From the NCBI GenBank assembly GCA_002352445.1, contig DEIL01000153.1:1-38990 (forward strand): 38,990 nt of DNA, in the 5' to 3' direction. The notes below the pieces were generated by a model, which did no database searches, was not told the origin of the DNA, and was given only the letters and a program-made list of their open reading frames with translations. The translations under genes were made by a program, and so were the position numbers. This DNA is from Desulfobulbaceae bacterium UBA2775. GTDB lineage: Bacteria; Desulfobacterota; Desulfobulbia; Desulfobulbales; Desulfocapsaceae. Positions 23,191-31,796 of this stretch are shown here, piece by piece (within the stretch, counting starts at the first letter, position 1; each line of letters begins with the position of its first letter).

Positions 23191-23547
23191 ATGACCATTA
23201 ATAGAATGGAAACCAGGCAGCGTATGAGTAGAATTGTAATCCACAATGATACCATCTATCTTTGTGGTCAGGTTGCTGAAGATGCCGACAAAGGCATCCG
23301 AGAACAGACAAGTACAATGCTTGACAAGGTGGAATCCCTACTCAAACAGGCGGGAAGTGATAAAGAACATATCCTGTCAGCCACAATCTATATTAAAGAC
23401 ATGACGTTATTCACCCAGATGAACGAAATCTGGGACAACTGGGTTCCGGAAGGTCATGCCCCTGCCCGTGCATGCGTGGAAGCTCGGATGGCGCGGGCAG
23501 AGCTTCTGGTAGAGATATCTGTGATTGCGGCAGTTAAGATAACTTAA
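23191..23547 (+). CDS. RidA/YjgF-family enamine/imine deaminase
   Basis: A 118-residue RidA-family protein (IYLCGQVAEDADKGIREQTS, MLDKVESLLKQAGSDKEHIL, ATIYIKDMTLFTQMNEIW, HAPARACVEARMARAELLVE). The Arg in 'APARACVEA' corresponds to the carboxylate-binding Arg of RidA. It would hydrolyse the reactive imine or enamine made by the adjacent oxidoreductases. ATG 23191 has AGGAG 5 nt upstream; an earlier ATG at 23125 lies inside the preceding gene and would add non-conserved residues. Confidence 0.88.
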   Translation: MTINRMETRQRMSRIVIHNDTIYLCGQVAEDADKGIREQTSTMLDKVESLLKQAGSDKEHILSATIYIKDMTLFTQMNEIWDNWVPEGHAPARACVEARMARAELLVEISVIAAVKIT

Positions 23548-23647
23548 GATTTCCCTCCTGAAGTTCAATGAAAGAAAAAAATCCTTTTGCCGTTATTTGA
23601 AACAGTTAGTACAATCAGGATTAAGCTATCAATAATGGGAGATAACC

Positions 23648-24298
23648 TTGATCCAACGAACCACCCTCGATTTTGTCAAAAAACAGCTGGCGTTGCACCC
23701 CAAATGGCGGGTTTTGGATATAGGGTCCCGAAAAGGCGGCTGGCCCGAGGCAGATGTGTATTTAGACCTGACCGACTTTTCAGAATTTTATCCCGGAAAA
23801 TTTTTTGTCCGTGGTAACGCCTGCTGTATGCCCTTTGGCGACAATAGTTTCGATTTCACCATTGCATGCCATATTTTGGAACATGTGGCAGACCCGGAGC
23901 ACTTTCTAAAAGAACTGGTCAGAGTCTCTCGCGCTGGATATATTGAAGTACCCACACCTCTGGCGGATAATATCTATTCAGGCAATCCCCGGCAGCACCT
24001 TTGGTGGGTGGACTTTGACGATATCGGACAGGTGCTTACCTTTCAGCCTCCACTGACTGTTATACCGGAATTGTTGCGGACATCGGACAATCGTTATCTC
24101 AATCGATATTTTCGTAAGTCATTCGTGACGGAATTACTGTGGCATCGTGATATCCCGTCTTTACCGCCGCAACAGCTTCAGGAACGGGTTTTCAGCAGCA
24201 CTACTTCACGTTTACTGATGCGTATGCAGGGGTTGATACAATTCCCACTTTATGTCATTAGAAAAATCAACCAAATTATTATGAAATTGGGAAGGTAA
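23648..24298 (+). CDS. Class I SAM-dependent methyltransferase
   Basis: A 216-residue Methyltransf_11-like protein. Motif I is RVLDIGSRKGGWPEADVYLD, followed by NACCMPFGDNSFDFTIACHI and LEHVADPEHFLKELVRVSRA, the usual motifs II-IV. The C-terminal half (VIPELLRTSDNRYLNRYF onward) is not assignable and may set the substrate. Start is TTG 23648 with GGGAG 6 nt upstream. It stands alone between the plus-strand catabolic operon (100 nt gap) and the convergent second transporter, so its target is unknown. Confidence 0.78.
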   Translation: MIQRTTLDFVKKQLALHPKWRVLDIGSRKGGWPEADVYLDLTDFSEFYPGKFFVRGNACCMPFGDNSFDFTIACHILEHVADPEHFLKELVRVSRAGYIEVPTPLADNIYSGNPRQHLWWVDFDDIGQVLTFQPPLTVIPELLRTSDNRYLNRYFRKSFVTELLWHRDIPSLPPQQLQERVFSSTTSRLLMRMQGLIQFPLYVIRKINQIIMKLGR

Positions 24299-24402
24299 CA
24301 CTCTCGACAGGTGAAAATCGAAAATACCAGACAGAGGGTGGTGTTTGTCGGGGTTTGTCTCTCTGATGGATTCGTAAAAAGGCAGTACGTCCCAGCCAGT
24401 TT

Positions 24403-25371
24403 CTACGGAGTTGCAACATGGCAGGAGACAATGCTGTTCCCTACCTTTCTTATTTCAGGAATCTCATGGCGACAAATATCAATGGCCTGGGGGCAGCGTG
24501 GATGGAAAGTACAACCGGGAGGTGGATCCATGGGAGACGGCAGTTCACCATGAAGAACGATACGTTTTTTTTCTTTAAAAGGATCTGCTATCGGAGTTGC
24601 TGAGAGGAGAGCCTGGGTATATGGATGTTTCGGCTTTTCAAAAATCGTATCACGACTCGCGGACTCCACCGGAATACCAAGATACATCACCATCACTTCA
24701 TCCGCTATATGATGAACGACAGAAAGGTCGTGGCTGATAAAAAGATAGGCGAGTTTAAGACGATCCTGAATTTCTGCTATGAGATTCAATACCTGGGCCT
24801 GAATAGATACATCAAGAGCTGAGACCGGCTCATCGAGGACAAGAATTTTGGGTTCCAGCATCAGTGCCCGTGCCACAGCTATCCGCTGACGCTGCCCGCC
24901 GGAAAACATATGTGGATACCGATCGTAATGCTCGGGGCGCAGCCCGACCATTGCAAGCATATTCCGGGCAGCCTTTTGCCGCTCTGTCTTCGTTTTGCCG
25001 GTATTAACCAATAACGGTTCTTCAAGAGCAAGGCCGATCTTCTGCCTTGGATTCAGCGAACCGTAGGGATCCTGGAAAATAATCTGTACTTGCGTACGCA
25101 ATTTTCGCCGTTGTTTTTCTTCGATCCTGCTAACATCAGTCCTGTCAATCTTGAGAACACCTGAAGTCGGCTGCTCAATCAGGGTTACCAGTCTTGCCAG
25201 GGTCGATTTCCCACAACCGGACTCTCCGACTACAGCAAGCGTCCGCCCCTTTTCCAACCTGAAACTTACTCCATCCAACGCTTTTACCACGGCAGGGTCC
25301 TTAAACATGCCCCGATTCACCTGATAATGACGGGTAAGATTCTCAGCTTCAAGAACAACTTCCGGCTTCAT
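24403..25371 (-). CDS. dppF: Dipeptide ABC transporter ATPase DppF
   Basis: A 322-residue ATPase, last gene of the minus-strand operon. Walker A GESGCGKST, Q-loop FQDPYGSLNPR, signature FSGGQRQRIAVARAL, Walker B ILVLDEPVSALD and H-loop ISHDLSV are all present, with the C-terminal FHPRCPQAIDIC cysteine motif. It overlaps dppD by 4 nt. No clear terminator is visible in the 104 nt separating it from the convergent methyltransferase. Confidence 0.93.
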   Translation of the reverse strand: MKPEVVLEAENLTRHYQVNRGMFKDPAVVKALDGVSFRLEKGRTLAVVGESGCGKSTLARLVTLIEQPTSGVLKIDRTDVSRIEEKQRRKLRTQVQIIFQDPYGSLNPRQKIGLALEEPLLVNTGKTKTERQKAARNMLAMVGLRPEHYDRYPHMFSGGQRQRIAVARALMLEPKILVLDEPVSALDVSIQAQVLNLIAEIQDRLKLAYLFISHDLSVVHHIADEVMVMYLGIPVESASRDTIFEKPKHPYTQALLSATPIADPFKEKKRIVLHGELPSPMDPPPGCTFHPRCPQAIDICRHEIPEIRKVGNSIVSCHVATP

Positions 25372-26372
25372 ACAACAGTCTCCTTGGTCAACTGGGGGTA
25401 TCCGGTAGGTTCACCATCCTGCAGGGGATAATGGCAGAGAGCTCTGCCAAGATCAAAGGAGGCAGGTTCCGGAACGGTACTGCGACAAAGCTTGGTGGCG
25501 AAGGTACAGCGGGGAGAAAAGAGACAACCATCCGGCCTGTCATACTGTCCCGGCACTACCCCGGGTATGGAGGGGAGAAGTTTAGATTCCGACCTCTCCG
25601 GCAATGACGCCAGCAGTGCCGCAGTATAGGGATGATGGGGATTGGAAAAAAGCCCTCTAACATCCTGCTTTTCAACCTGCTGTCCTGCATACTGCACCAT
25701 CACTCGTCTGGCTGTTTCCGCCACAACGCCCATATCATGGGTAATGAGGATCAGCGCCATATCCTGTTCCTGCTGCAGTTTCAGCAACAAATCAAGAATC
25801 TGGGCCTGGATGGTGACATCAAGAGCAGTAGTCGGCTCATCAGCGATAAGCAGACGCGGATTACAACTGATAGCCATGGCAATCATCACCCTCTGGTTCA
25901 TTCCGCCCGAGAGTTGATGGGGAAATGCGGCAAGCCGCTTTCGGGGTTCAGGAATTCCCACAAGATCAAGAAGATCAAGCGCCCGATCTCTGCACTCCCT
26001 GCGATTCATCCCCCGATGGACCTTGAGTGACTCGGTAAGTTGAAAACCAACAGTAAAGCATGGGTTAAGGCTGGTCATCGGTTCCTGAAAAATCATGGTC
26101 ATCTCTGATCCTATAATCCGACGAAGTTGTTTTTTGTTCAAGGTCAACAACTCCTGCCCATCAAAACGCATGATATCAGCAGTTACTGTTGCGGTCCATG
26201 GCAACAGCCCCATCAGGGCAAGCATGGCAACCGACTTACCTGAACCCGATTCTCCCACAATGGAGACCACCTCACCGGGTTCAATATTCAGGGTAACACG
26301 ATCAACAGCTTTTAAGAGGCCACCAGCGGTCTGAAAGGTGACTGATAAGTTTTCAATTTCAAGAAGTGGCAT
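25368..26372 (-). CDS. dppD: Dipeptide ABC transporter ATPase DppD
   Basis: A 334-residue ATPase with Walker A GESGSGKS, Q-loop FQEPMTSLNPC, signature LSGGMNQRVMIAMAI, Walker B LLIADEPTTALD and H-loop ITHDMGV. The PDGCLFSPRCTFATKLC segment is the C-terminal Cys-rich oligo_HPY part. It follows dppC by 3 nt and overlaps dppF by 4 nt. Confidence 0.93.
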   Translation of the reverse strand: MPLLEIENLSVTFQTAGGLLKAVDRVTLNIEPGEVVSIVGESGSGKSVAMLALMGLLPWTATVTADIMRFDGQELLTLNKKQLRRIIGSEMTMIFQEPMTSLNPCFTVGFQLTESLKVHRGMNRRECRDRALDLLDLVGIPEPRKRLAAFPHQLSGGMNQRVMIAMAISCNPRLLIADEPTTALDVTIQAQILDLLLKLQQEQDMALILITHDMGVVAETARRVMVQYAGQQVEKQDVRGLFSNPHHPYTAALLASLPERSESKLLPSIPGVVPGQYDRPDGCLFSPRCTFATKLCRSTVPEPASFDLGRALCHYPLQDGEPTGYPQLTKETVV

Positions 26373-26375
26373 TTA

Positions 26376-27290
26376 TTACGACCTTTTGAGTTTTGGATCC
26401 AGGGCATCACGAAGCCCATCACCCATCAGGTTAATGGCAAGTACTGTCGTTAAAATGGCAACACCGGGCAGTGTAACCACCCACCATGCCCGCAGTATAA
26501 ATTCTCTGGCCTCGGCCAGCATAGTCCCCCATTCCGGTGTCGGGGGCTGCGCTCCCATTCCCAGAAAACCAAGGGCAGCAGCATCAAGAATCGCCGAAGA
26601 AAAACTGAGCGCAGCCTGGACGATAAGAGGTGCCATGCAGTTTGGCAGGATTGTAACAAACATCAACCTCAACCTTCTGACACCGATTACTTTGGCAGCC
26701 GTGACATAATCCCTGGCCGTCTCCCCGATCACCGCCGCCCTGGTCAATCGCACATAGTGAGGCTGCTGAACAATGGCTATCGCTATCATGGCATTGATCA
26801 GGCTGGGACCGAGAATAGCCACCAATACCAGAGCAAGGAGCAGACTGGGAAAGGCAAGCACAACATCCATTACCCGCATGATAACAGATTCTACCTTGCC
26901 ACGAAAAAAGCCGGCACAGAGGCCCAGCATGACCCCGACTACCAGCGAAACAGAAACCACTATACAGCCGATAAAAAGTGAGTATCTCGATCCATGGATG
27001 AGACGTGACAGAACATCACGCCCCACAGCATCGGTACCGAGGGGAAACCGAATTTCTCCGCCATCCTGCCAGAAAGGAGGTTGCAGAAAGGCCTCCCTGA
27101 ACTGCTCATTCGGGTTATGGGGAGCAAGATAACCGGCAAAAATTGCCACAATTACAATACAGACAAAAAAAATCAGGCCGATTACCGCACCGCGATTTTC
27201 ACTGAAATAGGCCCAAAACTCTGACAGCAGGGCTAAACGTCCACCCTGGCGGCTGTCACTGTTCTCTTCGTAGACGGTAGCTTCGGTCAT
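26376..27290 (-). CDS. dppC: Dipeptide ABC transporter permease DppC
   Basis: A 304-residue permease: LAPHNPNEQFREA, LGTDAVGRDVLSRLIHGSRY, the coupling loop DYVTAAKVIGVRRLRLMFVT and the NLMGDGLRDALDPKLKRS ending are all DppC hallmarks. Compared with the first system's protein, it has a longer polar N-terminus (about 35 residues) before the first membrane helix. Two nucleotides separate it from dppB. Confidence 0.93.
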   Translation of the reverse strand: MTEATVYEENSDSRQGGRLALLSEFWAYFSENRGAVIGLIFFVCIVIVAIFAGYLAPHNPNEQFREAFLQPPFWQDGGEIRFPLGTDAVGRDVLSRLIHGSRYSLFIGCIVVSVSLVVGVMLGLCAGFFRGKVESVIMRVMDVVLAFPSLLLALVLVAILGPSLINAMIAIAIVQQPHYVRLTRAAVIGETARDYVTAAKVIGVRRLRLMFVTILPNCMAPLIVQAALSFSSAILDAAALGFLGMGAQPPTPEWGTMLAEAREFILRAWWVVTLPGVAILTTVLAINLMGDGLRDALDPKLKRS

Positions 27291-27292
27291 CT

Positions 27293-28303
27293 TTAATCCG
27301 TATGTCGTATTTGCGGGTTGATCAAGCCATAAAGCAGATCAACCACAAGGTTCACCAGCATGACAACAGCTGCAATAAGGAGAAGTCCTCCCTGCACAGA
27401 CGGATAGTCACGCCGAAAAATTGAGTCAACCATCCACTTGCCGATTCCCGGCCAGGAAAAGATGGTCTCCGTGAGAATCGCCCCGGCAAACAGTACACCG
27501 ACCTGCAGCCCTATGACAGTAATGACGGGAATCATTGCGTTTCTAAGGGTATGGAGGCCAATGACTCTGCCGGGCCCCAGTCCTTTTGCTCGGGCGGTTC
27601 GAACATAATCCTCCCCAAGGACTTCGAGCATGGCTGAACGAGTCTGACGGGCAATAACCGCAAGGGGGATCGTTCCCAGCACAATAGATGGCAAGATCAG
27701 ATGGGACAGAGCAGAAGAAAACGCCCCTTTTTGGCCGGAAAGCAGACTGTCAATCGTCATAAAGCCGGTTACCGGCTCAAAAAAATAAAGAAGGGATATC
27801 CGTCCCGAGACAGGGGTCCAGCCAAGTATCCCGGAGAACAGAATAATCAACAGAAGCCCCCACCAGAAAATCGGCATGGAATAACCGGTCAGGGCTCCAG
27901 CCATTACCGTATGATCAAAGGATGAACCACGGCGTGTGGCAGCAATCATTCCTGCAGGTAAACCAATAAAGATAGCAATAATAATAGCACAGAGGGACAA
28001 TTCCACAGTAGCCGGGAAGAGCGTCATGAATTCCTCAAGCACCGGTTTTTTAGTAATGATCGAAGTACCAAGATCACCCTGCACCAGATCCCCGATATAA
28101 GAGAAATACTGTTCATAAATCGGCCTGTCAAAACCGAATTGTTTCATCATCTCGGCATGTCTTTCCTCCGACATACCACGTTCTCCAGCCATCAAAAGCA
28201 CAGGATCTCCGGGCAGCATCCTGATAAAAACAAACGCCACCAGAGTCACCCCGAAAAATGTGGGCACAAGAACCCCCATTTTCTTCAACAGAAATGTAAT
28301 CAT
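27293..28303 (-). CDS. dppB: Dipeptide ABC transporter permease DppB
   Basis: A 336-residue permease with the first helix LLKKMGVLVPTFFGVTLVAF, RMLPGDPVLLMAGERGMSEE, the coupling loop DYVRTARAKGLGPGRVIGLH and LTETIFSWPGIGKWM. It is longer than the first system's DppB, with an extra periplasmic loop near residues 170-200, as in E. coli-type DppB. The ATG at 28303 has no strong ribosome site. It lies 99 nt after the binding-protein gene, beyond a terminator-like hairpin. Confidence 0.92.
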   Translation of the reverse strand: MITFLLKKMGVLVPTFFGVTLVAFVFIRMLPGDPVLLMAGERGMSEERHAEMMKQFGFDRPIYEQYFSYIGDLVQGDLGTSIITKKPVLEEFMTLFPATVELSLCAIIIAIFIGLPAGMIAATRRGSSFDHTVMAGALTGYSMPIFWWGLLLIILFSGILGWTPVSGRISLLYFFEPVTGFMTIDSLLSGQKGAFSSALSHLILPSIVLGTIPLAVIARQTRSAMLEVLGEDYVRTARAKGLGPGRVIGLHTLRNAMIPVITVIGLQVGVLFAGAILTETIFSWPGIGKWMVDSIFRRDYPSVQGGLLLIAAVVMLVNLVVDLLYGLINPQIRHTD

Positions 28304-28356
28304 CAGAAATTACTATAGAATAATGTTCAGCCTGTCAGGCAGGGAGACTGTCTGAG

Positions 28357-28390
28357 AAAAAAAGCCGGACAACCTTAGAGATTGTCCGGC
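28357..28390 (-). terminator. Rho-independent terminator/attenuator between dppA and dppB
   Basis: Read on the minus strand, GCCGGACAA (28390-28382) pairs with TTGTCCGGC (28372-28364), followed by seven Ts (28363-28357). This is a full intrinsic terminator after the binding-protein gene. Partial read-through would give much binding protein and little permease. Confidence 0.85.
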
Positions 28391-28402
28391 CTGTATACAG
28401 GA

Positions 28403-30001
28403 TTACTTCAGGTCTACTCCATAAAATACATGGCCGCCAAAAGGACCGATACGATAATCGACAACCTCTTTACGGACAGGTTCATATACAACAGAATGAG
28501 CGATGGTTGTCCATGGAGCCTGCTCCTTGAATATGATCTGGGCCTGCTCGTAGAGTTTGGTGCGTTCGGCGGGATCCGCCACAACTTTGGCTTTCTGAAT
28601 CAAATCTTCAAATGGCTTGTAACACCACTGCGCACGATTTGCAGAACCAACCGCATCACAACCGAGGAGTACTGCCAGGAAATTATCAGGATCACCGTTA
28701 TCTCCGGTCCAGCCAAGAAGAACCGCTCCATCCCGATCCTTATCTTTTGAACGCTTCAGATACTCACCCCACTCATATGATACAATTTCCGCCTTAACAC
28801 CAACTTTTGCCCAATCGGCCTGGATCAATTCCGCCATACGACGGGCATTCGGGTTATACGGACGCTGTACAGGCATAGCCCAGATTTTGGTGGTCAAATC
28901 TTTAACTCCGGCATCTGCAAGCATTTTTTTGGCTGCATCAGGGTCATAGCTGTCATCGACAACTGCCTCATTGTACGACCAGATAGTTGGCGGGATGGGG
29001 TTCTTGGCCACTTTTCCGGCCCCCTGGAAAACAGCTTCCAGGATTGCTTCTTTGTTTATTGCCTTGCTGAGGGCCTTGCGAACAGCCGGGTTGTCGAACG
29101 GTGGTATCAGAGAGTTATATGCCAGATAACCAACGTTCAAACCTTCCTGGTTCATCAGATTGATCGCGGGATCTTCGGCCATTGCCTTGAGATCTGCAGG
29201 ATTCGGATATGGCATGACGTGACATTCACCGGCTTTCAGCTTCTGATAACGTACAGAAGCATCCGGAGTAATGGCAAAAACCAGATTATCAATTGCCGCT
29301 TTACCACGCCAGTAACTCGGATTGGCGGCATAACGGATTACTGCGTCTTTTTGATATGCTACAAGCTGAAAAGGTCCGGTACCAACAGGTTCCTGATCAA
29401 CAGTATCCGGAGTTCCTGCAGCCATCATTTTATCTGCATATTCACTGGACGTAATGGAAGCAAAATCCATTGCGATATTGGCAATCATTGGTGCTTCAGG
29501 CCTGTTCAGAATAAACTTCACGGTATAGTCGTCAACTTTAACAATTTCTTTAATCAGATCAGGCATGGACATACTGTTAAAGTATTCATAGTTACCACCG
29601 GAGATCTTATGATAAGGGTGGTCTTTATCGAACTGACGCATAAAGCTGAAAATAACGTCATCTGCATTAAAATCCCTTGTTGGAGTGAAATTCTTTGTCG
29701 TATGGAATTTCACACCTTTCCGGAGATGGAATGTATATTCCAGACCATTTTCGGAAACATCCCAGCTCTCAGCCAGACCCGGAGTAATTATTGTTGTACC
29801 ACGTTCAAATTCAACAAGTCTATTGAACAATTGACGGGATGATGCGTCAAAGGTGGTACCAGCAGTATAGAGCGACGGATTAAACCCTTCCGGACTCCCT
29901 TCAGAACAGTACACCAGGGTTTTTGCCTGAACCCCGATCGCACCTACGGTCAATAGTGAAAACCCGCAGAAAGCGGCTAACAGCTTCGATGATTTCCCCA
30001 T
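28403..30001 (-). CDS. dppA: Dipeptide-binding periplasmic protein DppA
   Basis: A 532-residue SBP_bac_5 protein. A signal peptide ends near VQA-KTLVYC (residue 26). The mature start CSEGSPEGFNPSLYTAGTTF closely resembles DppA/SapA/heme-dipeptide binding proteins, followed by GLAESWDVSENGLEYTFHLR, RDFNADDVIFSF, EPVGTGPFQLVAY and the DppA-like LLGWTGDNGDPDNFLAVLLG. ATG 29999-30001 has GAGG/GGAG about 9 nt upstream; the frame extends 19 codons further to 30058, but those residues are not signal-like. First gene of the minus operon, divergent from the MltF-like gene. Confidence 0.92.
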   Translation of the reverse strand: MGKSSKLLAAFCGFSLLTVGAIGVQAKTLVYCSEGSPEGFNPSLYTAGTTFDASSRQLFNRLVEFERGTTIITPGLAESWDVSENGLEYTFHLRKGVKFHTTKNFTPTRDFNADDVIFSFMRQFDKDHPYHKISGGNYEYFNSMSMPDLIKEIVKVDDYTVKFILNRPEAPMIANIAMDFASITSSEYADKMMAAGTPDTVDQEPVGTGPFQLVAYQKDAVIRYAANPSYWRGKAAIDNLVFAITPDASVRYQKLKAGECHVMPYPNPADLKAMAEDPAINLMNQEGLNVGYLAYNSLIPPFDNPAVRKALSKAINKEAILEAVFQGAGKVAKNPIPPTIWSYNEAVVDDSYDPDAAKKMLADAGVKDLTTKIWAMPVQRPYNPNARRMAELIQADWAKVGVKAEIVSYEWGEYLKRSKDKDRDGAVLLGWTGDNGDPDNFLAVLLGCDAVGSANRAQWCYKPFEDLIQKAKVVADPAERTKLYEQAQIIFKEQAPWTTIAHSVVYEPVRKEVVDYRIGPFGGHVFYGVDLK

Positions 30002-30267
30002 ACCTGTAATCTCCTCTTTTATTATTTTACGTAACTCTTCGGGGTGGTCCCATACCACACAAGCTTAAATAAAATAAGAACTATTACAATCTATCCTGTT
30101 TTTTCAGCCACGACAATAGTTTTTAGCTTAATGCAACGAGAACTGTTCATGTACCTCTCATCAATGTTCTATTTGCATATTGCCTTGATTTGAACTAGCT
30201 TGTATCTATCTTAAACTGTGACTCCAAATATAGGCTAAATAATTCATAAAAATAGAGTAATGACAAA

Positions 30268-31710
30268 ATGTTCGCATACTTTTTAAAACGACTGACACCT
30301 TATTTTGTTTCTATGCTGTTCTTTCTTACCCTGTTCCCCATTGCCGGCTCAGCAGCATTCAAGAGTGATCTGACCGCGGATCAACTCGAAGGGCAAATCG
30401 TTTCCCGCACCGGTGACTTTGATGCAATGGTCAAAGACAGGACAATCAGAATCCTCATGCCCCACAATAAGACATTTTTTTTCTTTGACGGTGCCAGGCC
30501 CAGAGGCCTTAGTTACGACAACGCCATGCTCTTTGAGAAATATGTAAACAAAAAACAGAAAACTAAAACAATAAAAATCAACGTCCTTGTCATCCCCACA
30601 TCCCGTGATAAACTATTTTCGCGATTAAAGGAAGGTTACGGCGATATCGCCATCGGCAATTTAACCCCCACTGATGAACGGAGAAAACTCGTTGATTTCA
30701 GTGATCCTTTCTTAGACAATGTGAGTGAAATTGCGGTAACAAATACCAAAACACCGCTAATGAAAACCTATTTTGACCTGGCAGGGAAAGAGGTTCATGT
30801 CCGAAAGTCTTCGAGTTATTATGAAAGCCTGATAAATCTCAATAAATTGCTGACTTCTGTTGGTAAGCCCCCCGTCAAGATTGTCATTGCCAATGATCAC
30901 CTTGAAGATGCGGATCTGCTGGAAATGGTAAATGCCAATCTCATTCCAACCATCATCATTGACAATCATAAGGGGGTTTTCTGGAAACAAATTTTCAAAA
31001 ACATCAGGCTCCATGAAGAAGTCAAGGTAAGCCATAGCGGACATATAGCCTGGGCCTTACGTAAAAACAGCCCCAAGCTGAAAGCGGTTATCAATGGGTT
31101 TGCCAAAAAAAACAAAAAGGGAACTTTAGGGGGAAACGTCGCTTTCAACCGCTATCTGAAAGACACTAAATATATCAAGAGTTCAACCCAGGGGAAAGAG
31201 TTTAAAAAATTTCGCAGTACCATTAAACTTTTCAGGAAATATGGCCAGCAGTATGATTTCGACCATCTGATGCTGGCGGCGTTGGGGTACCAGGAGTCAC
31301 AACTCGATCATAGTGTTAAAAGTTCTGCTGGTGCCGTTGGCATCATGCAGATATTGCCGTCCACCGCCCGTGATAAGAATGTTGGTATACCTGATATCAA
31401 AAAAATCGAACCTAACATTCATGCAGGAACCAAATATCTGCGTTTCATGGCTGACAGGTATTTTCCCGTTAAAGATGGGTTGGATGCCATGAACAGTGCT
31501 TTTTTTACCTTTGCAGCCTACAATGCAGGGCCGGCAAGGGTAACCAAATTAAGGGCCGAAGCGGAAAAAAAGGGTCTGGATCCGAATATCTGGTTTAACA
31601 ATGTTGAACTGATTGCAGCAAAACGTATTGGCCGGGAAACTGTCCAGTATGTCAGCAATATTTTGAAATATTATGTAGCATACAAGCTCCTGGAAGATAA
31701 AATAGAATAA
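30268..31710 (+). CDS. mltF: MltF-like membrane-bound lytic transglycosylase with SBP_bac_3 domain
   Basis: A 480-residue exported protein. The signal/anchor is FVSMLFFLTLFPIAGSAA (to about residue 30). Residues about 55-300 form a family-3 solute-binding-like domain (LSYDNAMLFEKYVNKKQ, GYGDIAIGNLTPTDERRKLV, DFSDPFLDNVSEIAV). Residues about 325-470 form the SLT catalytic domain: MLAALGYQESQLDHSVKSSA, GAVGIMQILPSTA and FAAYNAGPARVTKL. Glu343 in YQESQLD is the predicted catalytic acid. It would cleave peptidoglycan to 1,6-anhydro-muropeptides in the periplasm; the binding-like domain probably senses wall fragments. Single gene, divergent from dppA. Confidence 0.9.
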   Translation: MFAYFLKRLTPYFVSMLFFLTLFPIAGSAAFKSDLTADQLEGQIVSRTGDFDAMVKDRTIRILMPHNKTFFFFDGARPRGLSYDNAMLFEKYVNKKQKTKTIKINVLVIPTSRDKLFSRLKEGYGDIAIGNLTPTDERRKLVDFSDPFLDNVSEIAVTNTKTPLMKTYFDLAGKEVHVRKSSSYYESLINLNKLLTSVGKPPVKIVIANDHLEDADLLEMVNANLIPTIIIDNHKGVFWKQIFKNIRLHEEVKVSHSGHIAWALRKNSPKLKAVINGFAKKNKKGTLGGNVAFNRYLKDTKYIKSSTQGKEFKKFRSTIKLFRKYGQQYDFDHLMLAALGYQESQLDHSVKSSAGAVGIMQILPSTARDKNVGIPDIKKIEPNIHAGTKYLRFMADRYFPVKDGLDAMNSAFFTFAAYNAGPARVTKLRAEAEKKGLDPNIWFNNVELIAAKRIGRETVQYVSNILKYYVAYKLLEDKIE

Positions 31711-31796
31711 CTGCTCAGACCGGGCTATCTTCTCTTACTTCCTGCTAACTTGTATTGATGAGGACTGAAAAGAGTCTCGTCTATCGGGTTTGAGAC

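Noticed and set aside
29219..29842. 207-codon plus frame inside dppA
   Set aside because: Antisense shadow of a well-supported substrate-binding protein gene.
31711..31796. Bidirectional terminator between the convergent mltF and gnd genes
   Set aside because: Only a weak, mismatched stem (GAGGACT/AGAGTCTC) without T-runs on either strand.
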